This document shows positions 17,951 through 28,093 of a DNA stretch of 64,000 bases, one piece after another. The stretch is from Cellulomonas fulva (GTDB lineage Bacteria > Actinomycetota > Actinomycetes > Actinomycetales > Cellulomonadaceae), in the NCBI RefSeq assembly GCF_018531375.1, contig NZ_JAHBOH010000001.1, positions 1,922,001 to 1,986,000 of the forward strand. The letters are read 5' to 3'. Made by a program: the position numbers and the translations under genes. Under the pieces are notes generated by a model that made no database searches, was not told where the DNA came from, and saw nothing but the letters and a program-made list of their open reading frames with translations. Position 1 is the stretch's first letter. The number at the start of each line of letters is the position of its first letter.

Positions 17951-20683
17951 ATGACCGTGACGCAGGACGTCCAGGTCCACGCCGAGGCGCCGCAGGCCGT
18001 CCTGGCCGCGCTCGGCAGCACGCCCGAGGGGCTCGCACCCGACGAGGCGCGGCGGCGGCTCGAGGAGGTCGGACCGAACCGGCTCCCCGACCCGCCGCGC
18101 CAGCACGTCGTGCTGCGGTTCCTGGGGCACTTCGACGACGTCCTCATCTACATCCTGCTCGCCGCGGCCGTGCTGAAGGCGATCCTGGGGGACTGGGTCG
18201 ACTTCGCCGTGATCCTCGCGGTCGCGGTGGCGAACGCCGTCGTGGGCTTCGTGCAGGAGGGGCGGGCCGACAAGGCGCTCGCGGGGATCGCGACGATGCT
18301 CTCGCTCGAGGCGGACGTGCAGCGCGGCGGCGCGTGGTGCAGCGTCCCGGCCGAGGACCTGGTGCCCGGCGACGTCGTGCGGGTCCGGTCCGGCGACCGC
18401 GTGCCCGCGGACGTGCGGCTGCTCGACGCCACGACGCTCCAGGTCGAGGAGGCCGCGCTGACCGGCGAGTCCGTCCCGGCGGCGAAGGACGTCGCGGCGG
18501 TCGGCGCGGACGCCGGCGTCGGCGACCGCTCGTCGATGCTGTTCTCGGGGACGATCGTCACCACGGGCCGCGGGGTCGGGGTCGTGACGGCGACCGGGCC
18601 CGCGACCGAGATCGGCCGGATCCAGCAGCTCGTCGCGGAGGTCGACCACCTCGACACGCCGCTGACGCGCCAGCTCGCACGGCTCGGCAAGCAGCTCTCG
18701 CTCCTGATCCTGCTCATGGCCGGCGTGATGCTCGTGATCGGCCGCGTGATCCACGAGTTCGCGCTCGGCGAGCTGGTGTCGGCGGCGATCGGGTTCGCGG
18801 TGGCCGCGGTGCCGGAGGGCCTGCCCGCGCTCGTGACCGTGACGCTCGCGCTCGGCGTGCAGCAGATGGCGCGCCGGCACGCGATCACGCGCAAGCTCAC
18901 GTCGGTGGAGGGCCTCGGCTCGGTCACGACGATCTGCTCGGACAAGACGGGCACGCTCACGCGCAACGAGATGACCGCACGGACGGTCGTCACCGCGCAG
19001 GGTCGGTACGACGTTGCGGGGCTGGGCTACGAGCCGGTGGGGGAGGTGCGGGTGCACGACGAGGCCGGCTCGACCGGGCCGCCGGCGGGGCTGGCGTCGC
19101 ACCCGGACCTCGCCGACCTGGTGGCCGCGGGCGGGCTGTGCAGCGACGCACGCGTGGTCCAGGTCGACGGGCACTGGGGGATCGTCGGGCAGCCGACGGA
19201 GGGCGCGCTCGTCGTGCTCGCCGCGAAGACCGGCTGGACGGGGACCGGCCCGGCGGGGGCGACCCGGCTGGCGCAGGTGCCGTTCGAGTCGTCGACCAAG
19301 TTCTCCGCGACGCTCGACGAGCTCGCGGACGGCACGCGGCGCGTGCACGTGCTCGGTGCACCGGACCGGCTGCTCGACCGGTGCACGACGCAGCGCACCG
19401 ACGCCGGGCCCGTCCCCCTGGACCGGGTGACCTGGGAGGCGGCGATCGACGAGCTCGGCGGCCAGGGCCTGCGCGTGCTCGCCACCGCGCGTCGCGCGGC
19501 CCCGGGCGAGGAGACGCTCACGGGCGAGGACGTCGGGCACGGCCTCGAGCTGCTCGGGCTCGTCGGGATCGTGGACCCGCCGCGCCCGGAGGCCGTGGCC
19601 GCGATCGCGGACTGCCACCGGGCCGGGATCGGCGTGAAGATGATCACCGGCGACCACGCGGGCACGGCCCTCGCGATCGCGCGCGAGCTCGGCATCGTGG
19701 ACGTGGGCGAGCGGCACCCCGACGGCGAGGTCGAGGTGCTGACGGGCGCCGAGCTCGAGGCCATGACCAACGAGCAGCTGCGGCGGCGGGTGCGCGGCGT
19801 CGACGTGTTCGCGCGCACGTCGCCCGAGCACAAGATCCGGATCGTGCGCGCGCTGCAGTCGCACCGCGAGGTGGTCGCGATGACGGGCGACGGCGTCAAC
19901 GACGCCCCGGCGCTCACGCGCGCGGACGTGGGGATCGCGATGGGGATCAAGGGCACCGAGGCGACCAAGGAGGCCGCGGACATCGTCCTGGCCGACGACA
20001 ACTTCGCGACCATCGAGCGGGCGGTCGAGGAGGGGAGGCGGATCTACGACAACATCCGCAAGTCCGTGGCGTTCCTGCTGCCCACCAACGGCGCGCAGTC
20101 CCTGGTGATCCTGGTCGCGGTGCTCCTGGGGCTGTCCCTGCCCCTGTCGCCGGTCCAGATCCTGTGGGTCAACCTGGTCACGGCCGTGACCCTGTCCCTC
20201 GCGCTCGCGGGCGAGCCGGCCGAGCCGGACATCATGACCCGACGCCCGCGGTCGCCCGACGAGCACGTCATCTCCCCGCGGTCGCTCGCGCTGGTGCTGG
20301 TGGCGTCCGTCGTGATCGGCGGCGCGACGCTCGCCGTGTACCTGCTCGAGCGCCACCAGCTCGGGGCGGACGACGCGAGGGCGCAGACCTCGGCGGTCGC
20401 GATGCTGGCCCTCGCCCAGCTCGCCTACCTGCTCAACTGCCGCTTCCTGGGGTCGACGAGCCTCACCTGGCGCGTGCTGGTGGGCAACCGGCTGGTGTGG
20501 GTCGCCGCAGGCGTGCTGCTGGTCCTCCAGCTCGTGTTCACCTACGCGCCGTTCATGCACGACTGGTTCGAGTCCGCGCCCATCGGCGCCCGGGACTGGG
20601 GCATCACCACGCTGGGCGCCGTGGGCGTTTTCCTGCTGATGGAGGCGGCCAAGGCGGTCACCCGGCGCGTCGTGCCCGGATGA
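17951..20683 (+). CDS. P-type cation-transporting ATPase (P2 class, Ca2+/Mn2+-like)
   Basis: 910-residue membrane pump. N-terminal cation-ATPase domain (residues 1-70), actuator motif LTGES, membrane segment 4 with VAAVPEGLPALVTVTLALG, phosphorylation motif DKTGTLTRNEM with D331, nucleotide-binding domain, hinge MTGDGVNDAPAL, and six C-terminal membrane segments. The PEGLP motif in segment 4 places it with P2 pumps (SERCA/PMR1 and bacterial relatives), which usually export Ca2+ or Mn2+. The ATG at 17951 has GGGGAGG upstream. Exact ion not determinable from sequence alone. Confidence 0.9.
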   Translation: MTVTQDVQVHAEAPQAVLAALGSTPEGLAPDEARRRLEEVGPNRLPDPPRQHVVLRFLGHFDDVLIYILLAAAVLKAILGDWVDFAVILAVAVANAVVGFVQEGRADKALAGIATMLSLEADVQRGGAWCSVPAEDLVPGDVVRVRSGDRVPADVRLLDATTLQVEEAALTGESVPAAKDVAAVGADAGVGDRSSMLFSGTIVTTGRGVGVVTATGPATEIGRIQQLVAEVDHLDTPLTRQLARLGKQLSLLILLMAGVMLVIGRVIHEFALGELVSAAIGFAVAAVPEGLPALVTVTLALGVQQMARRHAITRKLTSVEGLGSVTTICSDKTGTLTRNEMTARTVVTAQGRYDVAGLGYEPVGEVRVHDEAGSTGPPAGLASHPDLADLVAAGGLCSDARVVQVDGHWGIVGQPTEGALVVLAAKTGWTGTGPAGATRLAQVPFESSTKFSATLDELADGTRRVHVLGAPDRLLDRCTTQRTDAGPVPLDRVTWEAAIDELGGQGLRVLATARRAAPGEETLTGEDVGHGLELLGLVGIVDPPRPEAVAAIADCHRAGIGVKMITGDHAGTALAIARELGIVDVGERHPDGEVEVLTGAELEAMTNEQLRRRVRGVDVFARTSPEHKIRIVRALQSHREVVAMTGDGVNDAPALTRADVGIAMGIKGTEATKEAADIVLADDNFATIERAVEEGRRIYDNIRKSVAFLLPTNGAQSLVILVAVLLGLSLPLSPVQILWVNLVTAVTLSLALAGEPAEPDIMTRRPRSPDEHVISPRSLALVLVASVVIGGATLAVYLLERHQLGADDARAQTSAVAMLALAQLAYLLNCRFLGSTSLTWRVLVGNRLVWVAAGVLLVLQLVFTYAPFMHDWFESAPIGARDWGITTLGAVGVFLLMEAAKAVTRRVVPG

Positions 20684-20716
20684 GGCCGGGGTCCCGCGCC
20701 GGGTCGCGCGCCAGGG

Positions 20717-21157
20717 TCAGGCGTCGTCGTCGCGGTAGCGCGACTCGTCGACGTACTCCTCCTCGACCAGGTGCATCGCGGCCTCCTCGGCCGTCGCGGC
20801 GCCGCCGGACACGCCCGCGTCGACCGCGAACTCGTCGTTGCCGCCCGAGTCGGTCGCGGAGTCGTCCGCGACGAGCCGGCCCGCGCGGTCCTCCTCGCGG
20901 TCGCCCGCGACGCGGGGGCGCTGCTCCCACACCTCGGGCTCCTCCTGGCGCTCGCGCTGGTCGATCGTCTCGCGGTGCTTCTCCTCCCAGGGCGTCTCGC
21001 CGTAGTGCGTGCGCGTGTCGCGCTCGGGCGGGGAGTAGCCCTCGTCGAGCAGGTCGTCGACGCCGCGGTCGATCAGCGTGTCCTCGCGGGGAAGCTGGTC
21101 GGTCTCGCCGTCGGAGCCCATGGCCGGGTCGAAGCTGCTGGCAGGCGTCTCGCTCAT
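20717..21157 (-). CDS. DUF5709-family protein
   Basis: 146 residues, strongly acidic and hydrophilic, without membrane segments. It contains the typical DUF5709 elements: DQLPREDTLIDRGVDDLLDEGYSPPERD, then GETPWEEKHRETIDQR, then AAMHLVEEEYVDE. DUF5709 proteins are small actinobacterial proteins of unknown function. The ATG at 21157 (AAGG upstream) is used; the longer frame overlaps the ABC-F upstream region. Confidence 0.8.
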   Translation of the reverse strand: MSETPASSFDPAMGSDGETDQLPREDTLIDRGVDDLLDEGYSPPERDTRTHYGETPWEEKHRETIDQRERQEEPEVWEQRPRVAGDREEDRAGRLVADDSATDSGGNDEFAVDAGVSGGAATAEEAAMHLVEEEYVDESRYRDDDA

Positions 21158-21252
21158 GGGTCGACCTTCGCACCGCGGACGCGGCCTCGCCACCGGCACG
21201 CAGGCGGCGATGGCTTTGGCCCGGGAGGGCCGCGGGCCGCACACTGGCGCCC

Positions 21253-22935
21253 ATGGGCCACCTGGACGTGATGGGGGTCGGGTACGTGCTGCCCGACGGT
21301 CGCCCCCTCCTCGACGACGTGACGTTCCGGGTCGGCGACGGGGCGCGAGTCGCGCTCGTCGGACCCAACGGCGTGGGCAAGTCGACGCTGCTGCGCGTCG
21401 TGACGGGGGACGAGAGCCCGCACGCGGGCTCGGTCGCGCGCAGCGGCGGGCTCGGCGTCATGCGGCAGGACGTGGGTCGCATCGACGACGAGCGCAGCGT
21501 GCGGGACCTGCTCGCCTCGCTGGCCCCGGCGGCGGTGCGCGACGCCGCCGCGGAGCTCGCGGCGGCCGAGCTGCTGATGATGGAGGTCGACGACGAGCCG
21601 GCCCAGCTGCGGTACGCGCAGGCGCTCGTCGACTGGGCGGACGTGGGCGGCTACGAGGCCGAGGCCGGCTGGGACCAGGTGACCGACGCGGTCCTCTCGG
21701 TCCCGTTCGACCGCGCGCAGCACCGGACCGTGCGCACGCTGTCCGGCGGCGAGCAGAAGCGGCTCGTCCTGGAGGCCCTGCTGCGGGGACCGGACGAGGT
21801 GCTGCTGCTCGACGAGCCCGACAACGCGCTCGACGTGCCGACCAAGCGCTGGCTCGAGGACCAGCTCGTCGCGTCGCCCAAGACCGTCCTGCTCGTCAGC
21901 CACGACCGCGAGCTCCTCGCCCGCGTCGCGACGCACGTCGCGACGCTCGAGCCGTCGCCCGCGGGGGCGTCGGTGTGGGTGCACGGTGGCAGCTTCGCGA
22001 CCTACCACCAGGCGCGCGAGGACCGGCGCAGCCGGGCCGACGAGCTGTTGCGACGCTGGGAGGAGGAGCACCTCAAGCTCCGCACGCTCGTCGTGAACCT
22101 CAAGCAGAAGTCGGCGTTCAACGACGGCATGGCCTCCCGCTACCAGGCCGCGCAGACGCGGCTGCGCAAGTTCGAGGAGGCCGGGCCCCCGTCCGTCCGC
22201 GTGCGTGAGCAGTCCGTGCGCATGCGCCTGCGGGGCGGGCGCACGGCCAAGCGCGCGGTGGTCGCCCGCGGTCTGGAGCTGACCGGGCTGATGCGCCCGT
22301 TCGACCTCGAGGTGTTCTACGGGGAGCGGGTCGCGGTGCTCGGCTCGAACGGCTCCGGCAAGTCGCACTTCCTGCGGCTCCTGGCGGCCGGCGGCACGGA
22401 CCCCGGGCCCGAGCACGAGCCCGCCGACGATGTGGTCGTCGAGCCGGTCGCGCACACCGGCAGCGTGGTGCTGGGCTCGCGCGTGCGGCCCGGCTGGTTC
22501 GCGCAGAACCGCACGCACCTCGACCTGGTCGGGCAGACCCTGCTGGACGTGCTGCACCGGGGCGACGGCCACCGGCAGGGGCTTGGCCGCGAGCAGGCGA
22601 GCCGCGCGCTCGACCGGTACGAGCTCGTGGGGCAGGCGGAGCAGCGGTACGAGACGCTCTCGGGCGGCCAGCAGGCCCGCTTCCAGATCCTGCTGCTGGA
22701 GCTCGGCGGCGCCACGCTGCTGCTGCTCGACGAGCCGACGGACAACCTGGACCTGCACTCGGCCGAGGCGCTCGAGGAGGGCCTCGAGGCCTTCGACGGC
22801 ACGGTCCTGGCGGTCACGCACGACCGGTGGTTCACGCGGACCTTCGACCGGTTCCTGGTGTTCGGCGCGGACGGCACCGTGCGGGAGACGCCCGAGCCCG
22901 TGTGGGACGCCGGACGCGTCGAGCGCGTGCGCTGA
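21253..22935 (+). CDS. ABC-F family ATPase (ribosome-associated type)
   Basis: 560 residues with two nucleotide-binding domains in one chain and no membrane domain. First Walker A GPNGVGKST at 37-45 with LSGGEQKR and LLLDEPDNALD; second Walker A GSNGSGKS near residue 365 with LSGGQQARFQ and LLLDEPTDNLD. A charged linker (about 260-310: EEEHLKLRTLVVNLKQ) joins them. ABC-F proteins act on stalled ribosomes or confer antibiotic protection; which applies here is unclear. A weak -10 (CACACT, 21240-21245) sits 7 bases before the ATG. Confidence 0.88.
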   Translation: MGHLDVMGVGYVLPDGRPLLDDVTFRVGDGARVALVGPNGVGKSTLLRVVTGDESPHAGSVARSGGLGVMRQDVGRIDDERSVRDLLASLAPAAVRDAAAELAAAELLMMEVDDEPAQLRYAQALVDWADVGGYEAEAGWDQVTDAVLSVPFDRAQHRTVRTLSGGEQKRLVLEALLRGPDEVLLLDEPDNALDVPTKRWLEDQLVASPKTVLLVSHDRELLARVATHVATLEPSPAGASVWVHGGSFATYHQAREDRRSRADELLRRWEEEHLKLRTLVVNLKQKSAFNDGMASRYQAAQTRLRKFEEAGPPSVRVREQSVRMRLRGGRTAKRAVVARGLELTGLMRPFDLEVFYGERVAVLGSNGSGKSHFLRLLAAGGTDPGPEHEPADDVVVEPVAHTGSVVLGSRVRPGWFAQNRTHLDLVGQTLLDVLHRGDGHRQGLGREQASRALDRYELVGQAEQRYETLSGGQQARFQILLLELGGATLLLLDEPTDNLDLHSAEALEEGLEAFDGTVLAVTHDRWFTRTFDRFLVFGADGTVRETPEPVWDAGRVERVR

Positions 22936-22950
22936 GGCGCGGGACGTCCG

Positions 22951-23544
22951 TCACGTGACGACCAGCGTGACCGCGAGGCCGGCCATGACGGCGGCCACGA
23001 CGAGGTCGAGCACCTGCCAGGCCCGCGGCCGCGCGAACAGCGGCCGCAGCCTCGTCGCACCGAAGCCGAGCGTGCCGAACCAGGCGGCGCTCGCCAGCAC
23101 GACGCCCGCGCCGAAGGCCCACGCGGCGGGCTGCTGGTGGGCCATCGAGCCCAGCAGGACGACGGTGTCGAGGTAGACGTGCGGGTTGAGGAACGTCAGC
23201 GCGAGGCACGTCACGACGACCCCGCGCCGGGACGCCGGTGCGGTGGACGGCTCGAGCGCGGCCGGCCGGCGCGCGCGCCGCAGGGCCGCGGCGGCGAGCA
23301 CGAGCAGGAACGCGGCGCCCACCCAGCGCGTCACGTCGAGCGCGACCGGGTGGGCCGCGACGAGCGGTCCGAGCCCGGCGATGCCCGCGGCGGTGAGCAC
23401 CAGGTCGCCTCCGGTGCAGAGGACGACGACGACCAGGACGTGCTCCCGGCGCAGGCCCTGGCGCAGGACGAAGGCGTTCTGGGCGCCGATGGCCACGATG
23501 AGGCCGGCGCACGCGAGGAAGCCGGCGGCGAGGGAGGGGAGCAC
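22951..23544 (-). CDS. lysE: LysE-family amino-acid exporter
   Basis: Inner-membrane exporter of basic amino acids, 197 residues and six hydrophobic segments. Signature [16 protein letters not shown] near the N-terminus and [15 protein letters not shown] in the middle. The GTG at 23544 is chosen because a TAGCGT -10 lies 7 bases upstream and the family's usual spacing to the GAQN motif fits; an in-frame GTG at 23571 is possible. It is divergent from a LysG-type regulator, the classic lysE/lysG arrangement known from Corynebacterium. Confidence 0.88.
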   Translation of the reverse strand: MLPSLAAGFLACAGLIVAIGAQNAFVLRQGLRREHVLVVVVLCTGGDLVLTAAGIAGLGPLVAAHPVALDVTRWVGAAFLLVLAAAALRRARRPAALEPSTAPASRRGVVVTCLALTFLNPHVYLDTVVLLGSMAHQQPAAWAFGAGVVLASAAWFGTLGFGATRLRPLFARPRAWQVLDLVVAAVMAGLAVTLVVT

Positions 23545-23551
23545 GGCTCCG

Positions 23552-23557
23552 ACGCTA
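23552..23557 (-). promoter_or_regulatory. -10 box, lysE
   Basis: TAGCGT on the minus strand, 7 bases before the GTG at 23544. It decides the lysE start. Confidence 0.5.
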
Positions 23558-23602
23558 GGAGCGCCCTGCACCGCAGTCCAGCTCAGGTTTCTTCCGCACC
23601 AT

Positions 23603-23608
23603 TAGCAT
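23603..23608 (+). promoter_or_regulatory. -10 box, lysG
   Basis: TAGCAT ends 6 bases before the ATG at 23615. The 70 bases between the lysE and lysG starts must contain both promoters and the regulator's site. Confidence 0.5.
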
Positions 23609-23614
23609 CGCTTC

Positions 23615-24580
23615 ATGTCTGCTGCTCCAGGTGATGCGCCGGCGGGTCTCACGCGGAAGGGACCCGCGTCCGCCGCGTCGTTCGACGGCGACCAGCTCCG
23701 TGCCCTCGCGGCGGTGCTCGACGAGGGGTCGTTCGAGGCCGCCGCGGCCCGCCTGCACGTGACGCCGTCCGCGGTGAGCCAGCGCGTGCGGGCGCTCGAG
23801 CAGCGCGCCGGGCGCGTGCTCGTCGTCCGGTCCCGGCCGTGCCGCGCGACCGAGCCCGGCACGGTGCTCGCGCGCCTCGCCGGGCAGGTCGCGCTCCTCG
23901 AGCGCGACGCCGCCGCGGACCTGGCGGGCGCCGCGGGGGACGGCGCGGCCGGTGCCGCCCCGCCGGCGCTCACCCGCGTCGCGGTCGCGGTGAACGCCGA
24001 CTCGTTGTCGAGCTGGTTCCCGGCCGCGCTCGTCGGCCTGCCCGACGGGGTCGTCGTGGACGTGCGGCGCGAGGACCAGGACCGCACGGCCGAGCTGCTG
24101 CGCGACGGGACCGTGACCGCCGCGGTGACCGCCGACGCGCGCGCCGTGCAGGGCTGCCGCGTCCGCAGCCTCGGCTCCATGCGGTACCTCGCGCTGGCCT
24201 CGCCAGGCTTCGTCGCCCGGTGGTTCGCCGGCGGGACCACGGCCGCGGCGCTCGAGCGCGCCCCCGTGCTGGCGTTCAACCGGGCGGACGCGCTGCAGCA
24301 CCGGTTCGCCGAGCGCCTCGTCGGCCGTGCCGTGCGCCCGCCCGTGCACCACGTGCCCTCGAACGACGCGTTCGTCGCGCTGCTGCGCGCCGGGCTGGCG
24401 TGGGGGATGGCGTCGGAGCAGGTGGCCGCCGAGGCGCTCGCGGCCGGGACGCTCGTCGAGCTCGTGCCGGGGCAGGTGCTCGACGTCCCGCTCCACTGGC
24501 AGCACTGGGCGCTGCGGACCCCGACGCTCGACGACCTGACGGCGCGGGTGACCCGGGCGGCGGCGGGCGCGCTGCGCTGA
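23615..24580 (+). CDS. lysG: LysR-family regulator, ArgP/LysG type
   Basis: 321-residue regulator. N-terminal winged helix (LRALAAVLDEGSFEAAAARLHVTPSAVSQRVRALEQRAGRVLV), followed by a co-inducer domain (TRVAVAVNADSLSSWF). The RPCRATEPG segment after the recognition helix is typical of the ArgP/LysG branch. LysG activates lysE when lysine, arginine or histidine accumulates, and the divergent lysE supports that role here. Confidence 0.88.
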   Translation: MSAAPGDAPAGLTRKGPASAASFDGDQLRALAAVLDEGSFEAAAARLHVTPSAVSQRVRALEQRAGRVLVVRSRPCRATEPGTVLARLAGQVALLERDAAADLAGAAGDGAAGAAPPALTRVAVAVNADSLSSWFPAALVGLPDGVVVDVRREDQDRTAELLRDGTVTAAVTADARAVQGCRVRSLGSMRYLALASPGFVARWFAGGTTAAALERAPVLAFNRADALQHRFAERLVGRAVRPPVHHVPSNDAFVALLRAGLAWGMASEQVAAEALAAGTLVELVPGQVLDVPLHWQHWALRTPTLDDLTARVTRAAAGALR

Positions 24581-24627
24581 CGTCGCGCGCCGGCGTCGCG
24601 CGGCGAACCGGTGTGACGCACCCGGTT

Positions 24628-24657
24628 TTGACCCGTCCGGACGGACGCAGGTACTCT
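24628..24657 (+). promoter_or_regulatory. Promoter of rplM-rpsI
   Basis: -35 TTGACC (24628-24633), 18-base spacer, -10 TACTCT (24652-24657). This is one of the best housekeeping promoters in the window. It predicts a leader of about 175-180 bases before rplM, in which I see no convincing regulatory fold. Confidence 0.75.
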
Positions 24658-24840
24658 GGTGAGTCGTTGTGCGTCCCTGTCGTGCGCCCGTGGCTTCTCA
24701 CCACGCGGAGGCGATGGTAGGTCCGGTGCGTTCCCACTCTCCGGCCCGCGGATGCGCCACCGACAGCATCGACCGGTTCGTCGCGCCTGCGCGCGGTGAG
24801 CGGTCGCCACACGACGCAACACGAGACAAAGGCAACGACC

Positions 24841-25290
24841 GTGCGTACGTACACCCCGAAGCCGGGCGAGATCGAGCGGAACTGGTACGTCATCGACGCG
24901 ACCGATGTCGTCCTGGGCCGTCTGGCCACGCATGTGGCCACGCTGCTGCGCGGCAAGCACAAGGCCACCTTCGCTCCGCACGTCGACGGCGGTGACTTCG
25001 TCATCGTCATCAACGCGGACAAGGTCGCGCTGACCGGCAACAAGCGCGAGGGCAAGCTCGCGTACCGGCACTCCGGCTACCCGGGTGGTCTGCGGGCCAC
25101 GCCGTACTCGGAGCTCCTGGAGAAGCACCCGGAGCGGGCTGTCGAGAAGGCGGTGCGCGGCATGCTCCCCAAGAGCTCGCTCGCGCGTCAGCAGCTCGGC
25201 AAGCTCAAGGTCTACCGCGGTGCCGAGCACCCGCACCAGGCGCAGCAGCCCCAGCCCTTCGAGATCACCCAGGTCGCGCAGCAGGCCTGA
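24841..25290 (+). CDS. rplM: 50S ribosomal protein L13
   Basis: L13, 149 residues, an early assembly protein. It starts at the GTG giving [20 protein letters not shown]; conserved blocks [43 protein letters not shown] and [21 protein letters not shown]. An in-frame ORF upstream would add a non-family N-terminus. It pairs with rpsI as in most bacteria. Confidence 0.96.
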   Translation: MRTYTPKPGEIERNWYVIDATDVVLGRLATHVATLLRGKHKATFAPHVDGGDFVIVINADKVALTGNKREGKLAYRHSGYPGGLRATPYSELLEKHPERAVEKAVRGMLPKSSLARQQLGKLKVYRGAEHPHQAQQPQPFEITQVAQQA

Positions 25291-25323
25291 GGCCGGCGCG
25301 CGTAGAGACGACAGGACATCCAC

Positions 25324-25812
25324 GTGGCAGAGACGACGGTCGACTACGACCTCGAGGGCGACCAGACGCCCAGCTCGTACACCTCGGAGACCTCGGCCCC
25401 CACCGGCCGCGGTCAGAGCATCACCGCCCCCGGGCAGGCCCTCGGCCGCCGCAAGGAGGCGATCGCTCGCGTTCGCCTGGTGCCCGGCACCGGCGAGTGG
25501 AAGATCAACGGCCGCACCCTCGAGGGGTACTTCCCCAACAAGGTGCACCAGCAGCTCGTGAGCTCCCCGCTCAAGGTCGTCGACGTCGAGGGCCGCTTCG
25601 ACGTCATCGTCCGCGTGACGGGTGGCGGCGTGTCCGGCCAGGCCGGTGCCGTCCGCCTCGGCGTCGCGCGTGCGCTGAACGCGATCGACGAGGAGCACAA
25701 CCGTCCGGCCCTCAAGAAGGCCGGCTTCCTGACGCGCGACGCGCGCGTCGTGGAGCGCAAGAAGGCGGGTCTCAAGAAGGCCCGCAAGGCTCCGCAGTAC
25801 TCGAAGCGCTGA
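25324..25812 (+). CDS. rpsI: 30S ribosomal protein S9
   Basis: S9, 162 residues. After a 35-residue acidic and low-complexity N-terminal tail comes the S9 core ([44 protein letters not shown]). It ends with the P-site-contacting tail [15 protein letters not shown] start with GACAGGA upstream. Ends at a strong terminator. Confidence 0.96.
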   Translation: MAETTVDYDLEGDQTPSSYTSETSAPTGRGQSITAPGQALGRRKEAIARVRLVPGTGEWKINGRTLEGYFPNKVHQQLVSSPLKVVDVEGRFDVIVRVTGGGVSGQAGAVRLGVARALNAIDEEHNRPALKKAGFLTRDARVVERKKAGLKKARKAPQYSKR

Positions 25813-25825
25813 TCCAGCGCTGACC

Positions 25826-25862
25826 CGATGGCCCCGCCGGTCCGTGACCGGAGGGGCCATCG
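25826..25862 (+). terminator. Terminator after rpsI
   Basis: Outer stem CGATGGCCCC (25826-25835) with GGGGCCATCG (25853-25862), and inner stem CCGGTC (25837-25842) with GACCGG (25846-25851). It lies 14 bases after the rpsI stop. Confidence 0.85.
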
Positions 25863-25899
25863 GCGTCTGCGGGTCCGGAGCACGTCGGGCCCGGCGAAG

Positions 25900-25905
25900 T
25901 AACGT
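25900..25905 (+). promoter_or_regulatory. -10 box, glmM
   Basis: TAACGT, 26 bases before the glmM ATG. It leaves a short leader carrying the AAGGGG ribosome-binding site, so glmM is not leaderless. Confidence 0.45.
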
Positions 25906-25931
25906 TGCAGCGCGACGACGAAGGGGTTGCC

Positions 25932-27278
25932 ATGGGTCAGCTGTTCGGCACCGACGGGGTCCGGGGCCTCGCCAACAAGGACGTGACGGCCGAGCTCGCG
26001 CTCGACCTGGCGGTCGCGGCGGCGCACGTGCTCGGCACGCGCGGTGAGTTCGCCGGGCACCGGCCGCGCGCCGTGGTCGGCCGGGACTCGCGCGCGTCGG
26101 GGGAGTTCCTCGCGGCGGCGATCTCCGCCGGGCTGGCGTCGGCCGGGGTCGACGTCAACAACGTCGGCGTGCTGCCGACGCCCGCGGTGGCGTACCTCAC
26201 CGCGACCACCGGCGTGGACATCGGCGTCGTCCTGTCCGCGTCGCACAACCCGATGCCGGACAACGGGATCAAGTTCCTGGCGCGCGGCGGGCACAAGCTC
26301 GACGACGAGCTCGAGGCCGCGATCGAGGCCCGCATCGGCGAGGACTGGCAGCGCCCGCTCGGCGGCGACGTGGGTCGCATCCGCGTGGACACGGGCGGCG
26401 CCGGTGACGCCTACGTCGAGCACCTGGTCTCCACGATCTCGACGCCCCTGGCGGGCCTGCGCATCGCGGTCGACTGCGCGAACGGCGCCGCGAGCGAGGT
26501 CGGCCCGGCCGCGCTGCGGGAGGCCGGTGCCGACGTCGTCGTGATCAACGCGTCGCCCGACGGCCGCAACATCAACGAGAAGTGCGGCTCGACGCACCCC
26601 GAGCAGCTGCAGTCGTTCGTCGTGGCGTCCGGTGCGCACCTCGGGGTCGCCTTCGACGGCGACGCGGACCGCTGCCTCGCGGTGGACGCCGAGGGCCGGC
26701 TCGTCGACGGCGACCAGATCATGGGCGTGCTGGCGCTCGCGCTGCGGGACCAGGGGGACCTGGTCGAGGACACCCTCGTCACCACGGTGATGAGCAACCT
26801 GGGCCTGCGGCTCGCGATGGAGGCCGCCGGCGTCCGCACGGTCGAGACCGCGGTGGGCGACCGGTACGTCCTCGAGGCCATGCGCGCGGGCGGCTACAGC
26901 CTCGGTGGCGAGCAGTCCGGCCACATCATCATGGCGGCGCACGCGACGACCGGTGACGGCGTCCTGACGGCGCTGCAGCTCGCGGCGCGGGTCGCGGCGA
27001 CCGGGGAGTCGCTCGCGGCGCTCGGCGGGGTCGTGGAGCGGCTGCCGCAGACGCTCGTCAACGTGCCGGGCGTGGACAAGTCGCGCACCGACGACGAGCA
27101 CCTGCTCGCGGCGGTCGCCGAGGCCGAGGTCGCGCTCGGCCGCACGGGGCGCGTGCTGCTGCGCCCGAGCGGCACCGAGCCGCTGGTGCGCGTGATGGTC
27201 GAGGCCGCCACGCAGGCGGACGCGGACCGGGTCGCGGGCGGCCTCGCGGACGTGGTCCGGGAGCGGCTCGCGCTGTGA
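25932..27278 (+). CDS. glmM: Phosphoglucosamine mutase
   Basis: Converts glucosamine-6-phosphate to glucosamine-1-phosphate for peptidoglycan precursor synthesis. 448 residues: [19 protein letters not shown], the phosphoserine loop [12 protein letters not shown] with S104, metal loop DGDADR, sugar-binding GEQSGH and the phosphate-binding [12 protein letters not shown]. GlmS, the previous step, is encoded at 29817. The stop overlaps the def start (GTGA). Confidence 0.96.
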   Translation: MGQLFGTDGVRGLANKDVTAELALDLAVAAAHVLGTRGEFAGHRPRAVVGRDSRASGEFLAAAISAGLASAGVDVNNVGVLPTPAVAYLTATTGVDIGVVLSASHNPMPDNGIKFLARGGHKLDDELEAAIEARIGEDWQRPLGGDVGRIRVDTGGAGDAYVEHLVSTISTPLAGLRIAVDCANGAASEVGPAALREAGADVVVINASPDGRNINEKCGSTHPEQLQSFVVASGAHLGVAFDGDADRCLAVDAEGRLVDGDQIMGVLALALRDQGDLVEDTLVTTVMSNLGLRLAMEAAGVRTVETAVGDRYVLEAMRAGGYSLGGEQSGHIIMAAHATTGDGVLTALQLAARVAATGESLAALGGVVERLPQTLVNVPGVDKSRTDDEHLLAAVAEAEVALGRTGRVLLRPSGTEPLVRVMVEAATQADADRVAGGLADVVRERLAL

Positions 27279-27922
27279 CGGCGCTCGACGCCCGGCTGCG
27301 GGAGGAGGTCCTGCGCCTGCTCGAGGCCGCGGGCGACGGCACCGCGCCGATCACCCGCGCGGGGCACCCGGTGCTGCGCGGGACCGCGCAGCCCTACGAC
27401 GGCCAGCTCGAGCCCGACGAGCTCACGGCGCTCGTCGCGCTCCTGCACCGCACCATGCGGGCCGCGCCGGGGGTGGGGCTGGCGGCGCCGCAGGTCGGCC
27501 TCGCGCTCGCCCTCGCGGTCGTCGAGGACCCGGGCGTCCCGCTCGAGGCGATCGCCGAGGTGCGCGAGCGCGCCCCGCTGCCCTTCCGGGTGCTGGTCAA
27601 CCCGTCCTACCGCGCCGAGGGCGACGAGCGGGCGGTGTTCTACGAGGGGTGCCTGTCGGTGCCCGGCTACCAGGCCGTCGTCGCGCGGCACCGCGCGGTC
27701 CGGCTCACCGCCCACGACGAGACCGGCGCCGCGGTCGACGAGGTGCTGACCGGGTGGCCGGCGCGGATCGTGCAGCACGAGACGGACCACCTGCACGGCA
27801 CCCTCTACCTGGACCGCGCCGAGCTCCGGTCGTTCACCGCGGCCGACGAGCTGGGCGTGCGCTGGGCGAGCGAGCCGCGGCCCGAGGCGGCCTCGGCCGC
27901 GCTGGGCTTCCCGCTGACCTGA
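27275..27922 (+). CDS. def: Peptide deformylase
   Basis: Removes the formyl group from nascent N-termini. 215 residues with all three motifs: [19 protein letters not shown] and QHETDHLHG (metal ligands Cys, His, His and catalytic Glu). It has an N-terminal extension of about 30 residues relative to E. coli Def. The GTG start overlaps the glmM stop, indicating co-translation. Confidence 0.94.
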   Translation: MTALDARLREEVLRLLEAAGDGTAPITRAGHPVLRGTAQPYDGQLEPDELTALVALLHRTMRAAPGVGLAAPQVGLALALAVVEDPGVPLEAIAEVRERAPLPFRVLVNPSYRAEGDERAVFYEGCLSVPGYQAVVARHRAVRLTAHDETGAAVDEVLTGWPARIVQHETDHLHGTLYLDRAELRSFTAADELGVRWASEPRPEAASAALGFPLT

Positions 27923-28093
27923 GCGCGCGGGAACCCGGGGCACGCCGCCCGCGTTCTCCTCGCGGGACCAGGGTGCGGTCAGGGTCGACTCGGGGGGTGT
28001 CCCGATGCCCTCGCTCCCCGGTGCCGCGTACGGTGGCACCATCGCGATCCGGTCACGGGGCACGGCGCGGACACGACACGGACGGAGCACGCG

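Noticed and set aside
18334..21252. Upstream in-frame extension of the ABC-F gene through the P-type ATPase gene
   Set aside because: The extension is the ATPase gene read in the wrong frame; the family N-terminus starts at 21253.
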